Source: Actinomadura craniellae (lineage in GTDB: Bacteria; Actinomycetota; Actinomycetes; Streptosporangiales; Streptosporangiaceae). From it: 64,000 bases of DNA. Numbering within the stretch: position 1 is the stretch's first letter; each line of letters opens with the position of its first letter. Shown here piece by piece: positions 43,692 to 53,191 of this stretch. The DNA lies in assembly GCF_003289645.1 (NCBI RefSeq), contig NZ_QLYX01000012.1, forward strand, positions 1 through 64,000. Direction: 5' to 3'. The position numbers and the translations under genes are program-made. The notes below the pieces were generated by a model. That model saw only the letters and a program-made list of their open reading frames with translations, was not told where the DNA came from and ran no database searches.

Positions 43692-46025
43692 TCAGCGGTG
43701 CGCCGCCGGGCTGCCGTCCGGCAGTGACCGGCGCAGGTACTCGGCGGTGTGCGAGTCGCAGGTCCGCGCCATCTCGGTGGGCGTCCCGGCGAAGACGATC
43801 TCGCCGCCCTGCTCGCCGGCGTCCGGGCCGAGGTCGATGATCCAGTCGGCGTGCTTGATGACGTCCAGGTCGTGCTCGACCACGATCACCGAGTTGCCCG
43901 AGTCCACCAGCCGGTCCAGCAGGGCCAGCAGGGTGTCGATGTCGGCCATGTGCAGACCGGTGGTGGGCTCGTCGAAGACGTAGACGCTGCCCTGCTCGTG
44001 CAGCCGGTGGGCGAGCTTGATGCGCTGCCGCTCACCGCCGGACAGCATCGACAGCGGCCGGCCGAGCGTCAGGTAGCCCAGGCCGACCTCGTGCAGCGGG
44101 GCGAGGCGCTGCAGGATGGTGGGGTTGGAGAAGTACTCCAGCGCCTCCTCCACGGTCAGGGCGAGGATCTCCACCACGTTCTTGCCGTCGAGCTTGTAGC
44201 GCAGCACCTCGTCCCGGTACCGGCGGCCCTCGCAGACCTCGCAGACGGTGGTGACCGGGTCCATGAAGGCCAGGTCCATGGTGATGGTGCCGCGGCCCTG
44301 GCACTCGGGGCAGCCGCCCTTGGAGTTGAAGCTGAACAGCCCGGCGTCCACGCCGTGCTCCTGGGCGAGCAGCCTGCGCACCATGTCCCAGACGTTGGTG
44401 TACGTCGCCGGGGTGGAGCGCGGCGAGATGCCGATGGCCGACTGGTCCAGCACGATCGCCTCGGGGTGCTCAACAGCGAAAACACCCGAGATGAGGGTGC
44501 TCTTGCCGGACCCGGCCACCCCGGTGACCGCGGTGAGCACGCCGGTCGGGACGTCGACGGAGACGTTTTTGAGGTTGTGCAGGTCCGCGCCGCGGAGGGG
44601 CAGCGCGCCGGTCGGCTCGCGGTACCCGCCCTTGACGTCGAGCACCTTGCGGTAGCGCCGCCCGGTCTCGGTGTCGCTGGCCGCGAGCTGCTCGACCGTC
44701 CCCTCGAAGACGATGTCGCCGCCGTGCGTGCCGGCGCCGGGCCCGACGTCGACGACGTGGTCGGCGATGGCGATGACGTCCCGGTCGTGCTCGACGATGA
44801 GCACGGTGTTGCCCTTGTCCCGCAGCGCGGCCAGCAGCCCGTTGAGCCGGTCGACGTCCCGGGCGTGCAGGCCGACGCTGGGCTCGTCGAAGACGTAGGT
44901 CATCCCGGTCAGGGCGCTGCCCAGGTGGCGCACCGTCTTGAGGCGCTGGCCCTCGCCGCCGGACACGGTCCGGGTGGGCCGGGCCAGGCTCAGGTAGCCC
45001 AGCCCGACCGACTCGATGCGGCGCAGCGCGGCCAGTGCGGCCGGCACCACGGCGGTGGCCGCCACGCCCGTGACGCCTTCGAGCACGCCGATGAGGTCGC
45101 TGATCTCCATGGCGCAGTAGTCGGCGATGTCGTGCTCGCCGATCTTCGTGGCCAGCGCGGCCCCGTTCAGCCGGGCGCCGTGGCACTCGGGGCAGGGCCG
45201 CTCCGACACCAGGTCCTCGACGGCCTTGCGGTCGCGGGCGTTCAGCGACTCCAGCCCCGGCTTGATGTAGCGCCGGGTGAAGCGGTGCACCAGCCCCTCG
45301 TAGTCGTTGATGGCGACCTTGCCGAGGTCGTCCGGGCGGCGGGTCTGGAACCCCTCGCCGTACAGCAGCAGGTGCATCTCCGCGTCGGTGTAGCGGCCGA
45401 CGGGCTTGTCGGCGTCGAACACGGGCTCGCCGACGTGGTCGATGTCCTTCCTGGGGTCGTAGCGGCTGATCTGGGCGTACCGCTTCCAGTAGTTCGTCCC
45501 GACCGCGAAGGACGGGTGCCGGATCGCCCCCTCGTTGAGGGACTTCTCCTTGTCCAGCAGCCGGTCGAGGTCGAGTTGCAGCTTGTTGCCCAGCCCCTCG
45601 CAGGTCGGGCACATCCCCTGCGGGTCGTTGAAGGAGTACAGGTGCGAGGGGCCCGCGCTGGGGGCGCCGTACCGCGAGAACAGCACCCGCAGGATGGGGT
45701 TGACCTCGGTCATCGTCCCCACCGTGGAGCGCGAGCCGCCGCCGACCGGCTTCTGGTCGACGATGATCGCGGGGGTCAGGTTCTCGATGAAGTCGAACTT
45801 CGGGCGCTCGTGCCGCGGCAGCCGGTTGCGGATGAAGGCGGGGAAGACCTCGTTGAGCTGCCGCTGCGACTCCACCGCCAGGGTGTCGAAGACGATCGAC
45901 GACTTCCCGGATCCGGACACGCCGGTCACGACGGTGAGCCTGCCGTGCGGGACGCGCAGCGTGATGCCCTTCAGGTTGTTCTCGCGGGCACCGGTGACGA
46001 CGATATGGACGTTGTTGCCGCTCAT
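43692..46025 (-). CDS. UvrA-like excision-repair ATPase, probable self-resistance protein
   Basis: A 777-residue tandem ABC ATPase of the UvrA family, about 170 residues shorter than housekeeping UvrA and similar in size to DrrC. The first Walker A is GVSGSGKS (35-42), the second GVAGSGKST, and the signatures are [11 protein letters not shown] and [13 protein letters not shown]. Cys pairs in CPTCEG, CPECHG, CPECQG and CEVCEG form zinc modules. Short UvrA paralogues in clusters for DNA-alkylating drugs (daunorubicin DrrC, pyrrolobenzodiazepine clusters) are thought to recognise or free drug-bound DNA. Pyrrolobenzodiazepines bond to guanine N2, so this role fits the locus. A GAGGAG site precedes the ATG. 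Confidence 0.92.
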   Translation of the reverse strand: MSGNNVHIVVTGARENNLKGITLRVPHGRLTVVTGVSGSGKSSIVFDTLAVESQRQLNEVFPAFIRNRLPRHERPKFDFIENLTPAIIVDQKPVGGGSRSTVGTMTEVNPILRVLFSRYGAPSAGPSHLYSFNDPQGMCPTCEGLGNKLQLDLDRLLDKEKSLNEGAIRHPSFAVGTNYWKRYAQISRYDPRKDIDHVGEPVFDADKPVGRYTDAEMHLLLYGEGFQTRRPDDLGKVAINDYEGLVHRFTRRYIKPGLESLNARDRKAVEDLVSERPCPECHGARLNGAALATKIGEHDIADYCAMEISDLIGVLEGVTGVAATAVVPAALAALRRIESVGLGYLSLARPTRTVSGGEGQRLKTVRHLGSALTGMTYVFDEPSVGLHARDVDRLNGLLAALRDKGNTVLIVEHDRDVIAIADHVVDVGPGAGTHGGDIVFEGTVEQLAASDTETGRRYRKVLDVKGGYREPTGALPLRGADLHNLKNVSVDVPTGVLTAVTGVAGSGKSTLISGVFAVEHPEAIVLDQSAIGISPRSTPATYTNVWDMVRRLLAQEHGVDAGLFSFNSKGGCPECQGRGTITMDLAFMDPVTTVCEVCEGRRYRDEVLRYKLDGKNVVEILALTVEEALEYFSNPTILQRLAPLHEVGLGYLTLGRPLSMLSGGERQRIKLAHRLHEQGSVYVFDEPTTGLHMADIDTLLALLDRLVDSGNSVIVVEHDLDVIKHADWIIDLGPDAGEQGGEIVFAGTPTEMARTCDSHTAEYLRRSLPDGSPAAHR

Positions 46026-46115
46026 CGTGCGTTCACTTCTCCTCGGATGTCGCGGCCGGGGTCACGTTGCTTCTTGCCGACGTTGCCTTCCCCTGACAAG
46101 GGGGTTGACACCGGG

Positions 46116-47207
46116 CTAGGCCGCCCAGGGCAGGCCGTCGGCCACCCGCAGATCGGTGAGCGAGACGCGCCCGCCCCGGGTGAGCAGGTCGGTCATCAGG
46201 GCGGGGAGCGGGGCGTCCAGGGCGGTGCCCACGTTCTCGAACCACTCCAGGCTGGCCTGCGCGACCCGCTGGGCGTCCTCCACCACCGGGCGGCGCGCCG
46301 CCTCGTACGTCGCCAACGCGTCGGGCACGGTGCCCGCCCCGCGCAGCGCGGCGGCGAGGGCGAGCGCGTCCTCCAGGGCCAGCTTGGTGCCCGAGCCGAT
46401 GGAGTAGTGGACGGTGTGCGCCGCGTCGCCGAGCAGGACCACGTTGCCGGCCCGCCAGGTCGCGTTGCGGACCACGGTGAAGTGGTGCCACCGCGACCCG
46501 TTGGAGCGCAGTGGCGCGCCGTCCAGGTGCTCGGCGAAGAGGCCGGCGAGCCCGTCGAGGTCGGGTCGCCCGCCCGCCGTCGGCGCGCCCGGGCCCGCCT
46601 CGACCAGGAAGGTGCTGCGGCCGGGCTCGTAGGGGTAGGCGTGCGCGAGCACCGGCCCGGACGCGGTCTCGGCGACCAGGAAGCTCAGCCCGTCGAAGGA
46701 CCCGCCCGCCCCCAGCCACGCGTAGCGCAGCGCGCACGGGGTGGCGGTGGTGCCGAAGGACTCCAGGTGGGCGGCGCGGATCGCCGAGTGGGCGCCGTCC
46801 GCGGCCACCACCAGGTCGGCCGCGGCGCGCAGCCGCCCGACCGGCGGGGCCGCCCGGTGGTGGTGCATGGCCACGCCCAGCCGGTCGCACCGCCGCCGCA
46901 GGTGCCGCAGCAGCGCCCGGCGGCCGATGGCCGCGAACCCCAGGCCGGTCGTGGTGGCCGAACCGCCGCGGTGATGCACCGTGACGTCGTTCCAGCCGAC
47001 CAGGTCCGGCGCGAGGGCGCCGGCCAGCGCGAGGTCGGCCCGCCGCAGCGCGTCCAGCGCCGGGGCGGAGAAGATGACCCCGAATCCGTAGGTCCGGTCC
47101 GCGGGGTTGCGCTCCCAGACCTCCACGTGGTGCCTCGGGTCGAGTTCCTTCGCCAGCGCGGCGAAGTACAGCCCGCCCGGGCCGCCACCGACAACGGCGA
47201 TCCGCAC
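46116..47207 (-). CDS. FAD-dependent hydroxylase, anthraniloyl-type (SibG-like)
   Basis: A 363-residue flavoprotein monooxygenase. The Rossmann motif is G7-x-G9-x-x-G12 in VVGGGPGGLYFAALAK. VWERNPADRTYGFGVIFS closely follows the N-terminus of anthraniloyl-CoA monooxygenases rather than salicylate hydroxylases. The GD motif is VVLLGDAAHTVHYSIGSG. In sibiromycin biosynthesis a related enzyme hydroxylates the anthranilate ring while it is tethered to the loading NRPS, creating the hydroxyl later glycosylated. The resemblance to a thioester-acting family supports such a carrier-bound substrate here. GTG start with GGGAGGTG upstream. It follows the glycosyltransferase gene by 36 bases, which fits a hydroxylation-glycosylation pair. 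Confidence 0.9.
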   Translation of the reverse strand: MRIAVVGGGPGGLYFAALAKELDPRHHVEVWERNPADRTYGFGVIFSAPALDALRRADLALAGALAPDLVGWNDVTVHHRGGSATTTGLGFAAIGRRALLRHLRRRCDRLGVAMHHHRAAPPVGRLRAAADLVVAADGAHSAIRAAHLESFGTTATPCALRYAWLGAGGSFDGLSFLVAETASGPVLAHAYPYEPGRSTFLVEAGPGAPTAGGRPDLDGLAGLFAEHLDGAPLRSNGSRWHHFTVVRNATWRAGNVVLLGDAAHTVHYSIGSGTKLALEDALALAAALRGAGTVPDALATYEAARRPVVEDAQRVAQASLEWFENVGTALDAPLPALMTDLLTRGGRVSLTDLRVADGLPWAA

Positions 47208-47243
47208 GTGTGCTCACCTCCCGGCAGTGGGTGGGTTCTCCGG

Positions 47244-48413
47244 TCAGCCGATCAGCTCTTCGATCCGGCCGACGATGGCCGTGGGGGACGGCAGCGCCGC
47301 CATCTCCCCGGCCACCTCCGTACCGGCCTTCCGGTAGGACGGGTTGCGCAGCGCGGCGTCGACCGCCCGCGCCACGTCGGGGGCGGTGATGCCCGCCATG
47401 TCGAGGGTCATGCCCGCCCCGCGCGCCTCGACGGTCTGCGCGTTGGTCCAGTTGACGGTCCCGGCCAGCGGGATCGCGATCTGCGGCAGCCCGGAGACGA
47501 ACGAGGTGAGCACGGTGCCGGAACCGCCGTGGTGCACGATCACGTCGCTGGTGTCCAGCAGCGCGCGCAGCGAGATCCAGTCCACCGTCCGCACGTGGTC
47601 GGGCAGCGGGGTGGGCAGCTCGGGCAGGTCGGCGCCGGCGGTGAGGACCACCACCTCCACGTCCAGGTCGGCCGTACCCTGCACGATCTCCCGGTAGATG
47701 CTGCCACCGCGGGACATCTCGGTCACCGACCCGCAGGTGGCCACCACCCGCGGCCGGTCGGCGGGCACCCGCGCCCACTCCGGCAGCGACGAGCCGACGC
47801 TGAAGGCGGTGTACCGCATGGGCAGGGTGTGCCCGGGCTGCTCGATCTCCGAGGGCAGCTGCACGAAGTCGCTCAGCGAAGCCGGGCACACGTCGATCTC
47901 GATCTCCGCCTCCCGGAGGGAGTCGATCCCGGCCTTGCGGGCGGTCGGCGCCAGGTACTCCAGCGCGGGCCCGAACGTGGGCAGCGGGGTGCCGTAGCCG
48001 TGCAGGATCGCGGGGACGCCGACGATCCGGGCCGCGAGCAGCCCCGCGGCGTGGATCGACGGGTAGACGATCGCGTCGGCCCGCCACTCCCGGGCCACCT
48101 GCACGAGCTCGTCCAGCATGAGCTCGCCGACCTCGCCGAACACGGTGCCGTACACGCCCAGCATCTCCTCGTCGGACAGGTCCGCGCCCAGCGAGGTCTC
48201 GTTCAGCTTGCGCACCAGCTCGGCGTAGGGCCGCACCACGTCGTTCCTGGTGCCAACGTCGGTGGCGATCAGCCCCGAGGCGGTGGCGGTGCGCAGCGCG
48301 GACCCGCTGGTGGCGACCAGCGACTCGTGCCCGGCGGCCTGCGCGGCGTGCGCCAGCGGGATCAGCGGCATCAGGTGCGAGGATGCCGACATCGTGGTGA
48401 ACAGGTAGCGCAT
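47244..48413 (-). CDS. Glycosyltransferase, GT1 family, deoxyaminosugar transfer
   Basis: A 389-residue GT-B enzyme starting MRYLFTTMSASSHLMPLIPL, typical of antibiotic glycosyltransferases. The C-terminal donor site contains VHHGGSGTVLTSFVSGLPQI and a Pro-rich strand. An ATG directly upstream (48416) would add one Met. The second ATG gives a TGATG junction with the rmlA stop and better spacing from AAGGAG. It should transfer the dTDP-amino sugar made by the neighbouring genes to the phenolic hydroxyl of the pyrrolobenzodiazepine. No EryCII/DesVIII-like helper gene is nearby. Confidence 0.92.
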   Translation of the reverse strand: MRYLFTTMSASSHLMPLIPLAHAAQAAGHESLVATSGSALRTATASGLIATDVGTRNDVVRPYAELVRKLNETSLGADLSDEEMLGVYGTVFGEVGELMLDELVQVAREWRADAIVYPSIHAAGLLAARIVGVPAILHGYGTPLPTFGPALEYLAPTARKAGIDSLREAEIEIDVCPASLSDFVQLPSEIEQPGHTLPMRYTAFSVGSSLPEWARVPADRPRVVATCGSVTEMSRGGSIYREIVQGTADLDVEVVVLTAGADLPELPTPLPDHVRTVDWISLRALLDTSDVIVHHGGSGTVLTSFVSGLPQIAIPLAGTVNWTNAQTVEARGAGMTLDMAGITAPDVARAVDAALRNPSYRKAGTEVAGEMAALPSPTAIVGRIEELIG

Positions 48414-49402
48414 CATCTGCTCCTTCCGTTTCCGGACGTGCTCAGGGTGGGGACCGCCGCGTACTCCACCGGCGGTTCGCCGGAGTCGGCGATCAGGTCG
48501 TAGCGCAGCGGGGTCGGCACCCGCCGCCCGGTGATGCTCCGCTCCACCAGGTCGATCAGGTACCTGCCGTGGTCGGTGTCGGCGTGCTCGCGGCCGAGCC
48601 GCAGGCACTGTTCCTCGCCGATGAAGCCCATCCGGAACGCGATCTCCTCCAGGCAGGCGACCCGCAGGCCCTGCCGCTGCTCCAGCAGCTGGACGTACTG
48701 CCCGGCCTCCAGCAGCGAGTCGTGGGTGCCAGTGTCCAGCCAGACGAACCCGCGGCCCAGCTCCACCAGCCGGGCCCGGCCGCGCTCCAGGTAGACCCGG
48801 TTGACGTCGGTGATCTCCAGCTCGCCGCGGGCGGACGGGGCCAGCCCGCGGGCGATGTCCACCGCGTCGCCGTCGTACATGTACAGGCCGGTGATGGCGA
48901 GGTCGGAGCGGGGCTCGCTCGGCTTCTCCGCCAGCGCCACCAGCCGGCCCCGGTCGTCCACCTCGCCGAGGCCGTAACGCCAGGGGTCGCGGACCGGGTA
49001 GCCGAACAGGGTGCACCCGTCCAGCCGCTCGGCGCTGGACTGCAGAACGGAGGAGAAGCCGGGGCCGTGGAAGACGTTGTCGCCCAGCACCAGCGCCACC
49101 GGCTCGTCCCCGATGTGGTCCGCGCCGATGATCAGGGCCTCGGCGATGCCGCGGGGCTCCGGCTGCTCGGCGTAGTCGATCCGCAGGCCCAGCCGGGAGC
49201 CGTCCCCGAGCAGGTCGCGGAGCAGCCCGAGGTGCTGCGGCGAGGAGATGACCAGGATGTCCCGGACGCCGGCCAGCATCAGCACCGACAGCGGGTAGTA
49301 GATCATCGGCTTGTTGTAGACGGGCAGTAGCTGCTTGGACAGCACGCCGGTCAGCGGCCGCAGCCGGGTGCCGCTGCCACCGGCGAGGATGATGCCCTTC
49401 AT
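48413..49402 (-). CDS. rmlA: Glucose-1-phosphate thymidylyltransferase
   Basis: A 329-residue nucleotidyltransferase that makes dTDP-glucose, first step of the deoxysugar branch. The signature GIILAGGSGTRLRPLT is at the N-terminus, followed by KQLLPVYNKPMIYYPLS, the magnesium-binding LGDNVFHG and the sugar-binding EKPSEP. At 329 residues it is somewhat longer than RmlA (about 290-300), like the antibiotic-cluster type (StrD-like) with a C-terminal extension. The gene is ATGA-coupled to the rmlC-like gene upstream and overlaps the glycosyltransferase start. Confidence 0.95.
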   Translation of the reverse strand: MKGIILAGGSGTRLRPLTGVLSKQLLPVYNKPMIYYPLSVLMLAGVRDILVISSPQHLGLLRDLLGDGSRLGLRIDYAEQPEPRGIAEALIIGADHIGDEPVALVLGDNVFHGPGFSSVLQSSAERLDGCTLFGYPVRDPWRYGLGEVDDRGRLVALAEKPSEPRSDLAITGLYMYDGDAVDIARGLAPSARGELEITDVNRVYLERGRARLVELGRGFVWLDTGTHDSLLEAGQYVQLLEQRQGLRVACLEEIAFRMGFIGEEQCLRLGREHADTDHGRYLIDLVERSITGRRVPTPLRYDLIADSGEPPVEYAAVPTLSTSGNGRSR

Positions 49403-50016
49403 GAGGTGCCTCCCGGGGCGGACAGCCGCTTCTCGATGACGTGGCTCTCGTGGTGGTCCGGCAGCAGCCCGAGCTCCCGGGCCTCGGCCAGGGTGGGGGC
49501 GGCGGCGTCCCGCGGGGAGAGCACCGGCGCGACGTCGCGGGGAATCGGCAGCCCCAGCTCGGGGTCCAGGACGTCCACCGACCGCTCGTCGGCCGGGTCG
49601 TAGGTGCGCGACAGCAGGTACGCCAGGGCGGTGTCGTCGGCGAGCGCGACGAACGCGTGGCCGACGCCGACCGGGTAGTACACCGCCCGGAAACCGGTGG
49701 CGTCCAGCTCGACGGCGTCCCACCGGCCGAACGTGGGGGAGCCGACGCGCAGGTCCACCACGATGTCCAGCGCCCGGCCCCGCACGCAGTGGACGTACTT
49801 GGCGGTGCCCGGCGGCGTGGCGGTGTAGTGCACGCCGCGCACCACGTCCCTGCGGGACGCGCTGAGGCTGGTCTGCGCCACCGGGAACAGTGGCCCGTCG
49901 TGCGCGTCCTCGAAGGCCGTCTCGTGGAACACCGAGACGAAGAGGCCGCGGTCGTCGCGGTTCACCCGGGGGGTGAACTCCAGGGCCCCCTCGACGGCGA
50001 GTCGTCGGGTTTTCAT
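49399..50016 (-). CDS. rmlC: dTDP-4-keto-6-deoxyhexose 3,5-epimerase-like protein
   Basis: A 205-residue cupin enzyme of the RmlC family that epimerises C3/C5 or only one of them in dTDP-4-keto-6-deoxyglucose. The catalytic His is H63 in VVRGVHYTATPPG and the conserved Tyr is Y133. VDLRVGSPTFGRWD and YYPVGVGHAF are family signatures. The exact stereochemical outcome (3,5-, 3- or 5-epimerase) cannot be read safely. The gene overlaps the hydrolase gene upstream (stop/start within four bases) and rmlA downstream by ATGA. Confidence 0.93.
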   Translation of the reverse strand: MKTRRLAVEGALEFTPRVNRDDRGLFVSVFHETAFEDAHDGPLFPVAQTSLSASRRDVVRGVHYTATPPGTAKYVHCVRGRALDIVVDLRVGSPTFGRWDAVELDATGFRAVYYPVGVGHAFVALADDTALAYLLSRTYDPADERSVDVLDPELGLPIPRDVAPVLSPRDAAAPTLAEARELGLLPDHHESHVIEKRLSAPGGTS

Positions 50017-50843
50017 CCGTCCTCCAGTCCGAGCCGGCCCAGCACCGCCCGGCCCAGCGGGGTGCGCGGGCGGCCGAGGTCCAGCGGCAGGTCGAAGTGG
50101 TCACGGTCGGCGGCCACCAGGCCGGTGGCCCGCTGCCCGGTTGCGCGCAGCGCGCCCAGCAGCAGCGCGTGCTGGCGGGCGTACTCGCGGGTTTCGTGCC
50201 GGCCCCGGGCCACGAGCACGTCGGGGACGCGCAGCGGCAGCCGCCGCAGTGGGCTGTGGTCGGCCGCCGCCCGGGCGTCGAGCCCCAGCGCGTCGTTGAC
50301 GTAGCTGTGCCGGACCGGCTCCAGGTCGTAGACGCCGCTGAGCAGGCAGGCCCCGGCGACCTCGGCCGGTTCGGGGCCGGTGACGGCCAGCGCCACCAGG
50401 TGCGCCCCGGCCGAGCTGCCGGCGGCGTGGACGCGGTCGGGGCGCGAGCCCAGGTCGCGGGCGTGCGCGCGCACCCAGCGCAGCCCCCGGCGCACCGACG
50501 CCGCCATCTCGGGCAGCCCGCGCCGGGGGGCCAGCCCGTAGCCCAGCGCGACGTACCCCGCCCCGGCCGCGATCAGGCCGGGGGCGGGGAAGCAGGCGTC
50601 CTCCTTGCTGGACTCCTGCCAGTGGCCGCCGTGGACGAACACCAGCAGGGGCGCGCCGGGCAGCAGCGGGGGGAACCAGTGCAGCCGCTCGTCGGGCGAG
50701 GGCCCGTAGGGGACGTCGAGCTCGCAGTCCAGCCGGCGGCGGGCCGCCGCGCTCTCGTCGCGGTACCTGGCCAGGGTGCCGGCGGCGTCCCGGGCCAGGC
50801 GGCTGGGCGAGTACTCCCGGTCCAGCTCCTGCCGGGACGTCAC
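50013..50843 (-). CDS. Arylformamidase-like alpha/beta hydrolase
   Basis: A 276-residue hydrolase of the kynurenine formamidase/esterase group. The oxyanion motif is VFVHGGHWQE, the nucleophile Ser sits in AAGSSAGAHLVALA, and the acid and base follow in VPDVLVARGRHE and DRDHFDLPLD. It should hydrolyse N-formylkynurenine made by the tryptophan dioxygenase. It starts with GTG that overlaps the stop of the methyltransferase gene upstream. It lies within the sugar/methyltransferase operon, not next to the dioxygenase, so the assignment rests on family and pathway need. Another esterase function remains possible. Confidence 0.85.
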   Translation of the reverse strand: MTSRQELDREYSPSRLARDAAGTLARYRDESAAARRRLDCELDVPYGPSPDERLHWFPPLLPGAPLLVFVHGGHWQESSKEDACFPAPGLIAAGAGYVALGYGLAPRRGLPEMAASVRRGLRWVRAHARDLGSRPDRVHAAGSSAGAHLVALAVTGPEPAEVAGACLLSGVYDLEPVRHSYVNDALGLDARAAADHSPLRRLPLRVPDVLVARGRHETREYARQHALLLGALRATGQRATGLVAADRDHFDLPLDLGRPRTPLGRAVLGRLGLEDG

Positions 50844-51907
50844 GGGGCCCGCCTGCCCTCCACCACCCCGTGCGGCGTCCAGCCGGTGCCGGCGACGCGC
50901 CGCAGGCCGGTGAAGCCCGCCGCGCGCAGCCACTCCTCGTGCTCGCACCAGCGGTAGATGGTGCTGTCGCGGAACGGGAGGGTGGCGAAGTAGACGTTGT
51001 CCAGCGCCGCGTACAGCGGGCCGGCGCCGTCGTCGTCGCAGAACGCGTTGAAGACCAGCACCCGGCCGCCCGGCTCGACCGCGTCGTGCGCCTTGCGCAG
51101 CAGCCGCAGGTTCTGCTCGGGCGACCAGATGACGAGCTGGTGGGCGAACAGGACGCAGTCGTGGCCGCCGGGGTAGGGGTCGTCGAAGATGTCCGCGGCG
51201 TGGGTGCCGACCCGGTCCGCCAGCCTGGCCCGCTCGATGTTGCGGCGGGCGGGCTCCAGCGCGCCCGGCCGGTCGAGCACGGTGATCCGCAGCTGCGGGT
51301 GCGCCCGGGCCAGCGCGATCGCGTTGACCGCGTCGCCGCCCCCGACGTCGAGGATCCGCCGCGTCCCGGTGTGGTCGACCTGGTCGACCAGGACGGGGTT
51401 GGACAGCTCGGACCAGGAGTTCATGCACCGGTAGAACAGCTCCTCCAGGCCCGGCACGCCGGCCAGCCGCGAGTACAGGTCGCGGGTGTCGCCCGGGAAG
51501 TGCCGGATCCCCGCGTTCTCGCCGGTGCGCAGCGACTCGGCGAAGTCGGCGGCGGGCAGGTAGGACACCCGCGCCTGGAACTCCACGATGTCGCGCAGGA
51601 CGGGCCAGCTGCCCTGGGCGAACGCGGCGGCGACGGCCGGGCCGGTGCGGTACCGGCCGCCCTCGACGGCGGTGAGCCGCAGCGCGGTGGTGCCCAGCAG
51701 CAGGATGCCGGCCGGGCGGCGGCCGAGCCCGAGGGCTTCGGCCACCTCGGCCGCGCCGAGCGGGCCGCGCTCGTGCAGCAGCTCGAACAGCCCGAGCTCG
51801 CAGGCCGCGTTGAGCTGCTGGAACGCGGCGTGCCCGAACAGGATGGGCACCAGCTCCGCCAGGTCGGATCCGGTGGCGGGCGGCTCGTGGACGGTCAGAT
51901 CGGTCAT
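50840..51907 (-). CDS. SAM-dependent methyltransferase, probable 3-hydroxykynurenine C-methyltransferase
   Basis: A 355-residue methyltransferase of the O-methyltransferase-like/AcmG fold. It has an N-terminal dimerisation and winged-helix domain (about 20-110) and a C-terminal Rossmann domain with RILDVGGGDAVNAIALAR and FAHQLVIWSPEQNL. Homologues in pyrrolobenzodiazepine and related clusters (SibL type) methylate C4 of 3-hydroxykynurenine before kynureninase acts, giving 3-hydroxy-4-methylanthranilate. It is coupled to the arylformamidase-like gene by GTGA. An O-methylation cannot be excluded from sequence alone. Confidence 0.88.
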   Translation of the reverse strand: MTDLTVHEPPATGSDLAELVPILFGHAAFQQLNAACELGLFELLHERGPLGAAEVAEALGLGRRPAGILLLGTTALRLTAVEGGRYRTGPAVAAAFAQGSWPVLRDIVEFQARVSYLPAADFAESLRTGENAGIRHFPGDTRDLYSRLAGVPGLEELFYRCMNSWSELSNPVLVDQVDHTGTRRILDVGGGDAVNAIALARAHPQLRITVLDRPGALEPARRNIERARLADRVGTHAADIFDDPYPGGHDCVLFAHQLVIWSPEQNLRLLRKAHDAVEPGGRVLVFNAFCDDDGAGPLYAALDNVYFATLPFRDSTIYRWCEHEEWLRAAGFTGLRRVAGTGWTPHGVVEGRRAP

Positions 51908-51925
51908 GGGTCCCTCCGGGCGGGG

Positions 51926-53191
51926 TCAGGCCGCCACGATCGACGGCTCGGGGACCGGCAGGATGAACGTGCCGCCGGAGTCCAGGAACGCCGACTCCTT
52001 GCGCAGGATCTCGTCGGCGTAGTTCCAGGCCAGGAGCAGGTAGCAGTCCGGCGGGTCCTGCGCCGCGGCCTGCGGCGAGCGCACCGGGACGTGCGTGCCG
52101 GGCAGCACCTTCCCCTGCTTGAGGTCGGTGGTGTCGCTGCAGAACTCCAGCTCGGCGCTGCCGAGCCCGCAGATGTTGAGCAGCGTCGTCCCCTTGGCCG
52201 AGGCGCCGTACCCGGCGACGCGCTCGCCGGCGGCCACCAGCCCGCGGACCAGGGAGCGCAACCCGTCCCTGGTCCGCTCGACCTGCCGGGCGAAGTCCCG
52301 GTAGGCGGCGTCCCCGTACAGCCCGGCGGACTCCTCCAGCCGCAGCAGTTCGGAGACGACCGGCCGGACCGGCCAGGGCCCGTCGGCGAAGCCGGCGAAG
52401 ACCAGGATCGAACCGCCGTGCACCGGCAGCCGCTCGATGTCGAAGACGCGCATGCCGTGCCGCTCGAACAGCGCGCACAGCGGCCGGATCAGGAAGTACG
52501 ACAGGTGCTCGTGGTAGATGGTGTCGAACTCCAGCCGTTCGACCAGGTCCAGCGCGTACGGCACCTCCACGGCGAACACCCCGTCCGGGGTGAGCAGCTC
52601 GCGCAGGCCGGAGACGACGCCGGAGATGTCGTCGATGTGGGCGAAGACGTGCCGGCCGAGCACCAGGTCGGCCCGGCCGAAGTCGCGGGCGACCTGCCGG
52701 GCGGTGCCGGCGGAGAAGAACTCCGGCAGCGTCGGGACGCCCGCGGCGTCGGCGACGGCCGCCAGGTTGCGCGCCGGATCGACGCCGAGGACGCGCGCCC
52801 CGGTGTCCTGGAACGCCGCGAGCTGCTGCCCGGTGTTGCTGCCGATCTCCACCACGAAGTCGCCCGGCGCGAGCCCGAACCGCCGCCGGCAGGTCTCGGC
52901 GACCCCGCGCATGTGCCGGACCATCGTGTCGGAGCCCGACGTGACGTAGGCGTAGTCGCGGTACAGGATCTCGGGGTCCACCACGTGGGTGAGGCTCAGC
53001 AGCCGGCACGAGCGGCAGGACACGACGCCCAGCGGGTAGCGCGGCTCGTCCGGGTAGGCGGCGGCCGGGTCCAGGAACCCGTTCGCCAGCGGGACGGAGC
53101 CGAAGGAGACGACGTCCTGCCAGTCGTCGGCCCTACAGGTGCGGCAGCGGGTGACCGGCCGGGCCGCGGTACGGGTCGTGAGGTCGGTCAT
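51926..53191 (-). CDS. NDP-hexose C-methyltransferase, TylCIII type
   Basis: A 421-residue sugar C-methyltransferase. The N-terminal zinc module has CRTCRADDW and CRSCRLLSLTHV, the SAM motif is VVEIGSNTGQQLAAF in the central Rossmann domain, and a C-terminal catalytic half follows with GYGASAKGTTLLNICGLG. The family methylates C3 of dTDP-4-keto sugars by way of an enolate. In this cluster it should build the 3-C-methyl branch of the amino sugar. It is coupled by ATGA to the aminotransferase gene. Confidence 0.93.
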   Translation of the reverse strand: MTDLTTRTAARPVTRCRTCRADDWQDVVSFGSVPLANGFLDPAAAYPDEPRYPLGVVSCRSCRLLSLTHVVDPEILYRDYAYVTSGSDTMVRHMRGVAETCRRRFGLAPGDFVVEIGSNTGQQLAAFQDTGARVLGVDPARNLAAVADAAGVPTLPEFFSAGTARQVARDFGRADLVLGRHVFAHIDDISGVVSGLRELLTPDGVFAVEVPYALDLVERLEFDTIYHEHLSYFLIRPLCALFERHGMRVFDIERLPVHGGSILVFAGFADGPWPVRPVVSELLRLEESAGLYGDAAYRDFARQVERTRDGLRSLVRGLVAAGERVAGYGASAKGTTLLNICGLGSAELEFCSDTTDLKQGKVLPGTHVPVRSPQAAAQDPPDCYLLLAWNYADEILRKESAFLDSGGTFILPVPEPSIVAA

